Source: CAYHEQ01 sp964355795 (GTDB lineage: Bacteria > Patescibacteriota > JACPGU01). Taken from it: a stretch of 20,897 nt of DNA. The stretch is taken from NCBI GenBank assembly GCA_964355795.1, contig CAYHEQ010000011.1:1-20897 (forward strand), read 5' to 3'. Position numbers and translations under genes: made by a program. This document shows, one piece after another, positions 1 through 5,798 of the stretch (position 1 is its first letter; every line of letters begins with the position of its first letter). The notes beneath the pieces were generated by a model. It was not told where the DNA came from and did no database searches. It worked only from the letters and a program-made list of their open reading frames with translations.

Positions 1-65
1 GAACGACCCAGATTTATACCAAGGTGACCAATCCGAGCATTAGGAATATCAAAAGCCCATTGTAA
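1..65 (+). CDS. 3' end of a XerC/XerD-like tyrosine recombinase (partial)
   Basis: The frame starting at base 3 is open from the window edge and ends at TAA 63-65. It encodes TTQIYTKVTNPSIRNIKSPL. The TTQIYTxVTN motif is the classical C-terminal box of XerC/XerD recombinases, in which the Tyr is the nucleophile that attaches to DNA; after it, Xer proteins end within some 10-20 residues, as here. Only about 20 codons are visible, so whether it is the chromosome dimer-resolution Xer or an integrase cannot be decided. The gene is convergent with leuS, with 19 bp between the stops and no obvious terminator hairpin. Seen: motif and stop. Inferred: family. The rest of the gene lies outside the window. 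Confidence 0.72.
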   Translation, partial: TTQIYTKVTNPSIRNIKSPL

Positions 66-84
66 ACATTTAAAAAGCGTCAAT

Positions 85-2544
85 CTATCTCACAAAATTA
101 ATCAATCTATCCGGCACATAGATGGTTTTTTTCGGGCTCTCGCTAATGGACGCGAATTTGGGCGAATTTTTACAAATAGATAAGACTTCGGTTTCGGTGG
201 AACCAGAGGGCACCTCTATCGTTCCCCGCAATTTGCCGTTTTCTTGGATAACGATTGTTACAATATCATCTTTGATGAGAGTTTCGTCATATTGCGGCCA
301 AGAAGAAGTGGTTAATATTTCTTTAGTGCCAAAGGCTTCGGCGAGCTCTTCACTGATATGAGGCGCAAAAGGGGAGAGGATTTTCAAGAAATCTTGCACA
401 TCATTAGTATTCAGCGAACCTTCTTTTTGCCAATCGTTGACGAATTCCATCATACTGGCTACGGCGGTATTAAATTTCATCGCATCAATATCTTCACTGA
501 CTTTTTTGATGGTTCTGTGCAGTTTCTTCTTCAAATCAGGCGGGGTAGGGGAGTTGGAAACTTTTTCTTGGGTCAATGTCCAGACGCGATTCAAAAATCG
601 GTAGCAACCAGCCAGCGACTCATCGCTCCAAGAGACGGTTTGGTCAAAAGGCCCGATGAAAGCTTCGTAGAGGCGGAAAGTATCCGCGCCATATTTAGTG
701 ATAATCTCGTCAGGATTGACGACATTACCGCGCGATTTACTCATTTTTTGCCGATCAGGCCCCAAGATCATCCCGTGCGATCTTCTTTTGGCGTAAGGCT
801 CTTTGGTTGGCGCGACGCCGATGTCGTAAAGAAATTTGTAAATGAAACGAGAATATAGTAGGTGCAAGGTCGTGTGTTCCATCCCGCCATTGTAGAGATC
901 CACTGGCATCCAGTAAGCGAGGATTTTTTTGCTAAAAAAATCCTCAGATTTAAGATTTAAGATTTTAGATTTAAGAATATACGCTATGAAATACCAATTA
1001 CTGCCCGCCCAATTCGGCATCGTATCAGTCTCTCTTTTGGCCTCTCCGCCACAATGAGGACAAGTCGTATTGACCCAGTCCGTAACCTTGGCCAATGGCG
1101 ATTCTCCCGTTCCCGACGGCTCGTAATGTTCCAGCTCCGGGAGTCTCACCGGCAAATCTTTTTCGTCAAATGCCTGCCAACCGCATTTTTCGCAGAAAAC
1201 AAGCGGTATGGGTTCGCCCCAGTAGCGCTGACGGGAAAAAATCCAGTCACGAAGATGATAGGTGGTTTTGAAGTCGCCAAGGCCATCTTTTTTGAGTTTT
1301 CCCGTGATTTTTTTGCGTGCTTCTGCAGAGGTAAGACCGGTAAAATCTCCCGAATCAACCAAGTGGCCATCGTCAACAAAAGATTTGTTTGGAAATTCAC
1401 TTTCGTCAGAAGACACGGATTCTTTGATTGGCAATTCATATTTTTTCGCAAAATCCCAATCGCGCTCGTCATGCGCGGGGACAGCCATCACCGCGCCGGT
1501 GCCGTAATCAGCGAGAACATAATCGGCCACAAAAATAGGTATTTCCACTCCGTTGATTGGGTTAATCGCCGTAACGCCCTCCAGTTTTACGCCCGCTTTC
1601 TCTTTTTCCCCGTTGGTGCGGTCAATAACAGATTTTTTCTTTGTTTTTTCAATATATTCTTCGACTTCTTTGAGATTTGTTATTTGCGTTTTGAGATTTT
1701 CCAAATATTTGAATTCTGGCGCTATGACCAGATAAGTGCAACCGAAAAGCGTATCGGCGCGAGTGGTGAAAACCTCTACGGGATTCAGATGTCCGACATC
1801 TGGGCTTCCTTTGATGTCGGACATCGAAGAAGCTTTGAGTTCAAATTTGATAGTTGTTCCTTTGCTTCTTCCGATCCAATTAATCTGTTGCGTTTTGATT
1901 TTGTCCAAATAATCCACTTCGGCTAAATCATCAATCAGCCTATCCGCATATTCGGTAATCTTGATGAGCCACTGTTCCTGCTCTCTTTTTTCTGTCTGAA
2001 AGCCACAACGTTCGTGCGCGCCGTCCGATAACACTTCTTCGTTGGCCAGATTGGTTTTGCACGACGGACACCAATTCACTTGCGTTTTGGCGCGATAAGC
2101 GAGACCTTTTTTGAATAATTGGACGAATATCCACTGCGTCCATTTGTAATATTCTGGATCGGTCGTGTTGATCTCTCGCTCCCAATCAATGGAGAGCCCC
2201 CATGATTTTGCTTGCTCTTTGGAGTTAGCAATATTCTCGGCCGTTATTTTCTGCGGACTCACTTTGTTCTTGATAGCGTAGTTTTCGGCCGGCAAACCAA
2301 AAGCGTCCCAGCCCATTGGCAAGAGGACATTGTAGCCCTCCATCCGCGCTTTTCTCGCCATTGCGTCCAGAGCGGTGTAACTGCGAGCGTGGCCGACATG
2401 AAGACGGTCGCCAGAAGGGTAGGGGAATTCGAAAAGCAGATATTTTTTCGGCTTTTGGTCAAAGTCAAGAGCGGAAAAGATTTTTTTCTCCCCCCAAATC
2501 TTTTGCCATTTTTTTTCTATTTTTGATGGATCGTATTGTTTCAT
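85..2544 (-). CDS. leuS: Leucyl-tRNA synthetase
   Basis: Class I aminoacyl-tRNA synthetase that charges tRNA-Leu in the cytoplasm. The 819-residue protein has the HIGH motif as HVGH (residues 49-52), KMSKS (600-604), Zn-type Cys pairs (CPSC; CEKC with CPHC), and an apparently active editing domain (TTRADT and GTGAVMAVPAHDERD). I start at ATG 2542-2544 (MKQYDPSKIEKKWQ), the usual family N-terminus. The longer frame from 2577 adds 11 residues encoded by an intergenic leader repeat. No SD is visible. Length is slightly above average because three loops hold repeats: the 38-bp palindromic element (residues 240-253, editing domain), a 28-bp heptad block (282-291), and another heptad block plus a perfect hairpin (524-542, just before YWMPVDLY). 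All stay in frame and spare catalytic motifs, so the enzyme is probably functional. Confidence 0.97.
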   Translation of the reverse strand: MKQYDPSKIEKKWQKIWGEKKIFSALDFDQKPKKYLLFEFPYPSGDRLHVGHARSYTALDAMARKARMEGYNVLLPMGWDAFGLPAENYAIKNKVSPQKITAENIANSKEQAKSWGLSIDWEREINTTDPEYYKWTQWIFVQLFKKGLAYRAKTQVNWCPSCKTNLANEEVLSDGAHERCGFQTEKREQEQWLIKITEYADRLIDDLAEVDYLDKIKTQQINWIGRSKGTTIKFELKASSMSDIKGSPDVGHLNPVEVFTTRADTLFGCTYLVIAPEFKYLENLKTQITNLKEVEEYIEKTKKKSVIDRTNGEKEKAGVKLEGVTAINPINGVEIPIFVADYVLADYGTGAVMAVPAHDERDWDFAKKYELPIKESVSSDESEFPNKSFVDDGHLVDSGDFTGLTSAEARKKITGKLKKDGLGDFKTTYHLRDWIFSRQRYWGEPIPLVFCEKCGWQAFDEKDLPVRLPELEHYEPSGTGESPLAKVTDWVNTTCPHCGGEAKRETDTMPNWAGSNWYFIAYILKSKILNLKSEDFFSKKILAYWMPVDLYNGGMEHTTLHLLYSRFIYKFLYDIGVAPTKEPYAKRRSHGMILGPDRQKMSKSRGNVVNPDEIITKYGADTFRLYEAFIGPFDQTVSWSDESLAGCYRFLNRVWTLTQEKVSNSPTPPDLKKKLHRTIKKVSEDIDAMKFNTAVASMMEFVNDWQKEGSLNTNDVQDFLKILSPFAPHISEELAEAFGTKEILTTSSWPQYDETLIKDDIVTIVIQENGKLRGTIEVPSGSTETEVLSICKNSPKFASISESPKKTIYVPDRLINFVR
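919..945. repeat. Perfect 12-bp hairpin inside leuS
   Basis: GAGGATTTTTTT (919-930) and AAAAAAATCCTC (934-945) are perfect reverse complements around GCT. The hairpin abuts the 28-bp heptad block at 947-974, and together they encode a variable loop of LeuS (about residues 524-542) that is several residues longer than in E. coli LeuS. Confidence 0.8.
947..974. repeat. 28-bp heptad block (4 x 7 bp), GATTTAA type, in leuS
   Basis: Four contiguous 7-bp units: GATTTAA, GATTTAA, GATTTTA, GATTTAA. It is translated on the minus strand inside LeuS (residues 524-533). The same type occurs at 3924-3951, 5771-5798 and 13309-13336. Confidence 0.85.
1672..1699. repeat. 28-bp heptad block (4 x 7 bp), GAGATTT type, in leuS
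   Basis: Units GAGATTT, GTTATTT, GCGTTTT, GAGATTT. It is more degenerate than the other blocks, but the period of 7 is clear and the first and last units are identical. It encodes LeuS residues 282-291 (including LKTQITNLK) in the editing domain, with little change from the expected length there. Confidence 0.6.
1788..1825. repeat. 38-bp palindromic element, copy A (inside leuS)
   Basis: Arm GATGTCCGACATC (1788-1800), core TGGGCTTCCTTT (1801-1812), arm GATGTCGGACATC (1813-1825). The arms are perfect reverse complements and each arm is itself a 6-1-6 palindrome. It is read on the minus strand as MSDIKGSPDVGH (LeuS residues 240-253), in a loop before the TTRADT motif of the editing domain. Three other copies with the same arms are at 3574, 7070 and 7459. 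Confidence 0.95.
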
Positions 2545-2550
2545 AGATAC

Positions 2551-2583
2551 TACGAACTTACGAACTGATACAAACATACGAAC
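2551..2583. repeat. leuS leader repeat (TACGAAC units)
   Basis: TACGAACT occurs twice in a row (2551-2566), followed by a degenerate unit and ATACGAAC (2576-2583), a period of about 8-10 bp. It sits directly upstream of the leuS start and resembles the TACGAATATACAAAT ends inside the MITE-like elements at 3521-3788. It would encode MFVSVRKFVVS if the longer leuS ORF were used, which argues for the shorter start. Confidence 0.55.
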
Positions 2584-2606
2584 ATATTAAAGCATATATT
2601 CTTAGC

Positions 2607-2644
2607 AAAAAAAAGAGCCAATCCTATTAGAGTAATTGGAGGCT
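2607..2644 (-). terminator. Possible minus-strand terminator
   Basis: Read on the minus strand, a bulged stem (CCAAT 2639-2635 with ATTGG 2622-2618, extended by two outer pairs) is followed by eight T (A-run 2607-2614). It lies between the candidate RNA at 2658-2781 and leuS and would end transcripts coming from upstream. Confidence 0.4.
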
Positions 2645-2657
2645 TAATATCAAATAA

Positions 2658-2781
2658 TAGAGGCCAAAATCAAAGCTTCGTTCCTTGTTTAAGCTAAGAA
2701 AACAAACAATCTTATTCGTATATGTAGATGATATAATAATCTTGGCTACATTATCGCACAAAACATCGATTTTAGCCTCTA
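2658..2781 (-). ncRNA. Candidate structured RNA bounded by a 14-bp inverted repeat
   Basis: This gene-free stretch is closed by TAGAGGCCAAAATC (2658-2671) and GATTTTAGCCTCTA (2768-2781), which pair over 14 positions with one G-U wobble on the minus strand. Inside are two further small stems: ATGTAG/CTACAT (2722-2727 with 2746-2751) and TTGTTT/AAACAA (2685-2690 with 2700-2705). A terminator-like hairpin follows on the minus strand at 2607-2644. The layout suits a three-way-junction RNA or a MITE. On the plus strand there is an extended -10 (TGA then TATAAT, 2729-2737). I recognise no known RNA family. Confidence 0.35.
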
Positions 2782-2830
2782 AAATTTACCATTAAACCTA
2801 ATTGGAGCTAATTTGCGAAAATTCGTGTAT

Positions 2831-2863
2831 AAAAAAACTCGCCAGAAGCAAACTGCGGGCGAG
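2831..2863 (-). terminator. Rho-independent terminator of the small-ORF operon
   Basis: On the minus strand CTCGCC (2863-2858) pairs with GGCGAG (2843-2838), followed directly by seven T (A-run 2831-2837). It lies 44 bp after the stop of the 48-residue ORF. The sequence just beyond (CGAATTTTCGC then AATTA) closely resembles that after the terminator at 9797-9852. Confidence 0.8.
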
Positions 2864-2906
2864 CGGGGAGATCCCTAAAATCTAAGGAGCCGTGCATGGT
2901 ATGTTT

Positions 2907-3053
2907 TTAATTTTTGACTTTCGAGGGAGCGGGGGTGAGACGAGGCTGGCGCCGAAAACCCAACAGAGCCTTCAGTTTAATCAGCTCCCATCGCCGAGCT
3001 TTTCTCTTCGGCTTCTTCAATGTCTGTCCACGAGTGGGCTCACACTTGGGCAT
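2907..3053 (-). CDS. Small highly basic protein, second ORF of an overlapping pair
   Basis: ATG at 3053-3051 opens a 48-residue frame ending in TAA at 2909-2907. It begins MPKCEPTRGQTLKKPKRK and is rich in Lys and Arg throughout, with no transmembrane segment. It overlaps the end of the upstream 60-residue ORF by 14 bp in another frame, and AGGA lies 7 bases before its ATG, consistent with translational coupling. The rho-independent terminator at 2831-2863 follows. Alternatively the two ORFs are one gene broken by a frameshift or joined by programmed frameshifting. I do not recognise the family; the charge suggests nucleic acid or ribosome binding, but that is only inference. Confidence 0.5.
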   Translation of the reverse strand: MPKCEPTRGQTLKKPKRKARRWELIKLKALLGFRRQPRLTPAPSKVKN

Positions 3054-3222
3054 ATTGTCGTCCTTCCTTCGGGATAACGGCTCCAATGAGTTGCGGGTCA
3101 GCGCCGACGAAGAAGTCCACTCGCGGAGATACAGCTGACGCTTTAGTTTTTTTTGTATCTGCTCTTGCCTTACGTCTCCTTGTCTCTCTCTTTACTGCCA
3201 TCGGTCTTTTCTTTTTCAGCAT
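3040..3222 (-). CDS. Small basic hypothetical protein (60 aa)
   Basis: It starts at ATG 3222-3220 with a strong SD (GGAGG about 11 bases upstream) and ends at TGA 3042-3040. Residues 1-30 are almost all Lys/Arg/Ala/Thr (MLKKKRPMAVKRETRRRK...), like a disordered nucleic-acid-binding tail. Residues 35-60 are more ordered, with hydrophobic and Gly residues (FFVGADPQLIGAVIP). It overlaps the next ORF by 14 bp. The leader holds a perfect TCCCGA/TCGGGA hairpin (3250-3269). The region appears more GC-rich by eye than the flanking intergenic DNA. Family not recognised. The strong SD and downstream terminator support a real operon. Confidence 0.6.
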   Translation of the reverse strand: MLKKKRPMAVKRETRRRKARADTKKTKASAVSPRVDFFVGADPQLIGAVIPKEGRQYAQV

Positions 3223-3249
3223 TTCCTATCTTCCTCCATGAGTTGGTCT

Positions 3250-3269
3250 AATCCCGAACGCTCGGGATT
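3250..3269. repeat. TCCCGA/TCGGGA hairpin in leader
   Basis: AATCCCGA (3250-3257) and TCGGGATT (3262-3269) are perfect complements around ACGC. It lies about 28 bp upstream of the start of the 60-residue basic ORF. The same TCCCGA/TCGGGA pairing occurs in the palindrome inside the GerMN gene (6626-6645). Confidence 0.7.
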
Positions 3270-3315
3270 GAAAATCGGATGTTAAGATGCTACTGACCTA
3301 TTAACCAGAGACCAC

Positions 3316-3519
3316 TTATTGAATATTCAAGGTCGGACTTTGGTTGCTAGTAATCATAACAGTTACTATTGAAACCACAATAATTAAAATCAGCCAGATC
3401 CAGACAGGAATCTTTTTTTTCTTTTCCAAATATTCTATTTCTTCCTCCACGGTGTCTATCTCACCGACGATATTTGGGGTGTCGAAATCCTCTTTTTGAT
3501 TCATCTGCTCATCTGCCAT
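3316..3519 (-). CDS. Small single-pass membrane protein (67 aa)
   Basis: Acidic N-terminal half (residues 1-32), four Lys (33-36), one clear transmembrane helix (about 37-57, starting IPVWIWLILIIVV), and a short polar tail. With the positive side before the helix, the N-terminus is probably cytoplasmic. The ATG at 3519 is one base from the terminal TCTAGA of the MITE-like element at 3521, and there is no SD, so the element either truncated the native leader or now supplies it. Met6 is an alternative start. No family recognised. It is probably upstream of the basic ORF pair on the same strand. Confidence 0.5.
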   Translation of the reverse strand: MADEQMNQKEDFDTPNIVGEIDTVEEEIEYLEKKKKIPVWIWLILIIVVSIVTVMITSNQSPTLNIQ

Positions 3520-3520
3520 T

Positions 3521-3690
3521 TCTAGACATTACAAATAAAATACTAATATACAAATGGGTTCGTTGCGCATTCTGATGTCCGACATCTGGGCATCTTTTGA
3601 TGTCGGACATCTTTGCGGTGAAGGTCTGGCGTGAGGTTTATATAATAATGGCGAGATTAAGTAATGCTCGTAAAATTTGTATTGTCTAGA
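3521..3690. mobile_element. MITE-like element 1 (170 bp, TCTAGACA termini)
   Basis: It begins TCTAGACATTACAAAT (3521-3536) and ends ATTTGTATTGTCTAGA (3675-3690), terminal inverted repeats matching at 15 of 16 positions. The interior holds no credible gene. It carries a nested copy of the 38-bp palindromic element (3574-3611). The element lies between the start of the membrane protein gene and a second, shorter element of the same kind only 6 bp away. Confidence 0.75.
3574..3611. repeat. 38-bp palindromic element, copy B (intergenic, nested in MITE)
   Basis: Arms GATGTCCGACATC (3574-3586) and GATGTCGGACATC (3599-3611), core TGGGCATCTTTT (one base from the commonest core). It lies inside MITE-like element 1, so it inserted after that element or was carried by it. 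It is the only copy with these arms outside a gene in this window. Confidence 0.93.
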
Positions 3691-3696
3691 GTTATT

Positions 3697-3788
3697 TCTA
3701 GACATTACAAATAAACTACGAATATACAAATAGGCATTGACGCTAAAGGTATTATTTGTATATTTGTACAAAATTTGTATTGTCTAGA
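3697..3788. mobile_element. MITE-like element 2 (92 bp, same termini)
   Basis: TCTAGACATTACAAAT (3697-3712) and ATTTGTATTGTCTAGA (3773-3788) repeat the ends of element 1, and the subterminal TACGAATATACAAAT is nearly the same. The interior differs and is shorter. Its right end is 4 bp from the stop of the methyltransferase gene. No transposase is in the window, so mobility would need help in trans. Confidence 0.72.
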
Positions 3789-3792
3789 AAGA

Positions 3793-4683
3793 TTATATCC
3801 GAAAATCATAGATGCTGTCAATAATTTGGAATTCTAGGCCACATTTTACACAATCTATCTTGTTTTTGCCAAATTTCAATTCGCCCTTGCACTTTGGACA
3901 GCACAAAATGTCTTCTATCTTTCTTAAATCTTGAATCTTGAATCCTAAATCTGCCCGCTTCTCCGCCTGCAAAAAAATACTCGGACCAAAAGCGATGGGG
4001 GAGAGGAGGCTTTGCGAAATATTCTCTAGCCCCAACAGAGCCTGGCGGGGCAATTCTTTGAATATCTGGTGGCGAAAGTTGGAAACTGACAGGCTTTTCC
4101 TCACGCGAAAACCTATTTCGCGTAACAATTTTTCAATATGTTTTGGATGAAAATTATAGAAAAGATCGTCTCCGTGTTTTTCTGGTTTTTCGTTGAAAGG
4201 ATTAATTTTTCTACGACCTAGTAAATAGCGGATTTGCGCGAGAAAATGTTTTTTATTCGCGAACTCTAGCACCAAATTCCCGCCCGAACCAATAACCCGT
4301 CCCAATTCAGCAACAAAAATCTTTGGCTCTACAATATGATGGATCAGACGAATAGACATCAGACAGTCCATAGAATCGTCCCTAAACGGTAAGTGATAGG
4401 CATTGAGGGCAATACGATATACATTGGAATTATTGGGAAGAAACTTCTTTAACCCCTCGATAGAATAGTCGGCGAGGATGATATTTTTCGCGCGATTTTT
4501 ATAAATAGGAAAAAGACGACCAAAACCGGCGCCAAGGTCGCAAAACCAGTCGCATTTTTTCGGCAGGAGTTTGGCCAGCGCGATCTCTTCGGCTCGGTGC
4601 TCATAAGATCTCTCCACCTTATCATCCTGCCAATATCTGGTGTAATCGTATTTGTATTTATCGTAATCGGAAATTTGGGGCAT
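3793..4683 (-). CDS. Class I SAM-dependent methyltransferase with C-terminal Trm112-like zinc ribbon
   Basis: A 296-residue protein. Motif I is DLGAGFG (residues 49-55), followed by ADYS at the end of strand 2 and LPFRDDSMD in the acidic region; this is the Methyltransf_11/UbiE-like fold. Residues about 262-296 form a zinc ribbon with Cys 262, 265, 278 and 281, like the Trm112/UPF0434 family, fused here to the catalytic domain. The linker (about 245-254, GFKIQDLR) is encoded by a 28-bp heptad repeat block at 3924-3951. The substrate is unknown: small molecule, lipid or RNA/protein partner are all possible. No SD at ATG 4683. It diverges from the SIMPL gene. Confidence 0.85.
   Translation of the reverse strand: MPQISDYDKYKYDYTRYWQDDKVERSYEHRAEEIALAKLLPKKCDWFCDLGAGFGRLFPIYKNRAKNIILADYSIEGLKKFLPNNSNVYRIALNAYHLPFRDDSMDCLMSIRLIHHIVEPKIFVAELGRVIGSGGNLVLEFANKKHFLAQIRYLLGRRKINPFNEKPEKHGDDLFYNFHPKHIEKLLREIGFRVRKSLSVSNFRHQIFKELPRQALLGLENISQSLLSPIAFGPSIFLQAEKRADLGFKIQDLRKIEDILCCPKCKGELKFGKNKIDCVKCGLEFQIIDSIYDFRI
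3924..3951. repeat. 28-bp heptad block (4 x 7 bp) in methyltransferase gene
   Basis: Units TTAAATC, TTGAATC, TTGAATC, CTAAATC on the plus strand; on the minus strand it begins GATTTAG then GATTCAA. It encodes the linker between the methyltransferase domain and the zinc ribbon. It is nearly the same sequence as the intergenic block at 5771-5798. Confidence 0.88.
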
Positions 4684-4772
4684 AGGGGCTAATTCGTTAG
4701 AATTCCGAGCGTTGTTTCTACTTTTAGAAATTGTTTAGTGGCTGGTTGCAAGAAAACCCTCCTTCCTGATCC

Positions 4773-4810
4773 AAGGTTCGACCTTTGGGCATCCTTTAAG
4801 GTCGAACCTT
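4773..4810. repeat. 38-bp palindromic element, copy E (same core, different arms)
   Basis: Arm AAGGTTCGACCTT (4773-4785), core TGGGCATCCTTT (4786-4797), arm AAGGTCGAACCTT (4798-4810). The core is identical to that of copy C and the lengths are the same 13-12-13, but the arms are quite different and still perfect reverse complements of each other. It lies in the divergent intergenic region between the methyltransferase and SIMPL genes. Confidence 0.92.
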
Positions 4811-4903
4811 TAATACATATAGATTAAGGGATGCGAAAATTAGAAATTAGCCTTCAGTTTCTCCAGTCTATCACAGGCGTATAGCAAAAAACAATAAATG
4901 GGT

Positions 4904-4909
4904 TATAAT
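4904..4909 (+). promoter_or_regulatory. Possible -10 box of the SIMPL gene
   Basis: TATAAT at 4904-4909, with no convincing -35. It overlaps the first in-frame ATG (4898), so transcription from it would require a later start codon such as 4937. Confidence 0.45.
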
Positions 4910-4936
4910 CAAATGAATAATAGTAGAATAAACAAT

Positions 4937-5710
4937 ATGCAAATATCTCTACGGAAAGTTTTGGCTATCTTCGGAGCCATTTTCCTGATAATCTTGAGTG
5001 TTTCTACCATGTGGATAGCGAAAAATTACGGCGATTGGGCGAGGGGCAATTCCATGAGGAGCTTCTCTGTTTCCGGAGAGGGAAAGGTCACCATCGTTCC
5101 TGACATCGGTGCTTTCACCTTCAGCGTTATTTCCGAAGGAAGCAAAGATTTGGCCAAATTACAGAAAGACAATACTGACAAAACGAATAAGGCGATTGAC
5201 TACCTGAAGAAAAACGGCGTGGACAAAAAAGATATCAAAACAGAGAATTATGTCGTTGAACCACAAAGCGAATATTTCCCTTGTAATGGCAATGTTTGTC
5301 CGCCACCCAAGATTTCTGGCTACACTATTCGTCAGAGCGCCTCGGTGAAGATTCGCGACTTGGGCAAGTCTGGCGATATTCTAACGGGCGTTGTGGCTAA
5401 TGGCGCCAATGAGGTCTCGGGGCTGACTTTCACCGTTGATGACCCGGTTAAGTTGCAAAACGAAGCCCGAGCTTTGGCTATAGTCCAAGCGAAAGAGAAG
5501 GCCGAAAGCACCGCCAAAGCCGGAGGATTTTCTCTGGGCAGATTAATTTCTCTTTATGAAGACAATTATACTCAACCGGATTATGCTGTGGGCGATGGGC
5601 GAGGCGGTGGAGGAGTGGCGGGAAAAGCCACTCCCGCTCCAGCGACGAGCATTGAGCCTGGCTCAACAGAGATTAATATCTCGGTCAATCTCACTTATGA
5701 GATAAAATAG
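4937..5710 (+). CDS. SIMPL-domain (DUF541) membrane-anchored protein
   Basis: A 257-residue protein from ATG 4937. An N-terminal signal anchor (about residues 5-28, VLAIFGAIFLIILSVSTMWIA) is followed by the SIMPL domain: SVSGEGKVTIVPDIGAFTFSV, then the NKAIDYLKKNGVDKKDIKTENY helix, SGYTIRQSASVKI, and a closing INISVNLTYEI strand. Family members (BP26/OMP28, YggE) are extracytoplasmic and often form rings; function is poorly known. A Gly/Pro-rich insert (DGRGGGGVAGKATPAP) is near the C-terminus. The frame extends to ATG 4898, but TATAAT at 4904-4909 suggests transcription starts after that codon, so I use 4937. There is no SD. Confidence 0.85.
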   Translation: MQISLRKVLAIFGAIFLIILSVSTMWIAKNYGDWARGNSMRSFSVSGEGKVTIVPDIGAFTFSVISEGSKDLAKLQKDNTDKTNKAIDYLKKNGVDKKDIKTENYVVEPQSEYFPCNGNVCPPPKISGYTIRQSASVKIRDLGKSGDILTGVVANGANEVSGLTFTVDDPVKLQNEARALAIVQAKEKAESTAKAGGFSLGRLISLYEDNYTQPDYAVGDGRGGGGVAGKATPAPATSIEPGSTEINISVNLTYEIK

Positions 5711-5770
5711 GGGCTAGTCTCTAGTCCCTATGTTCTGATGGATAGAGGACGGGAAATTCCGTCCTCTATC
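5708..5770. repeat. Two hairpins between convergent SIMPL and GerMN genes
   Basis: TAGGGGCTAG pairs with CTAGTCCCTA (5708-5730, one G-U), and GATAGAGGACGG (5741-5752) pairs perfectly with CCGTCCTCTATC (5759-5770). No T-run follows on either strand, so they are not typical intrinsic terminators, though they could block convergent transcription. They may be repeats of the genome's palindrome set. Confidence 0.65.
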
Positions 5771-5798
5771 TTGAATCTTGAATCTTAAATCCTAAATC
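5771..5798. repeat. 28-bp heptad block (4 x 7 bp), intergenic
   Basis: Units TTGAATC, TTGAATC, TTAAATC, CTAAATC, directly after the hairpin at 5741-5770 and directly before the stop codon of the GerMN gene (5799-5801). It is the clearest non-coding member of the heptad set. Confidence 0.88.

Noticed and set aside
1054..1926. 290-codon plus-strand ORF opposite leuS
   Set aside because: Antisense shadow of a well-supported gene; the product is Phe/Arg-rich with no family features.
3529..3771. 80-codon minus-strand ORF across the MITE-like elements
   Set aside because: Made almost wholly of MITE and palindrome sequence, with no SD; the peptide includes the translated 38-bp element, so it is probably spurious.
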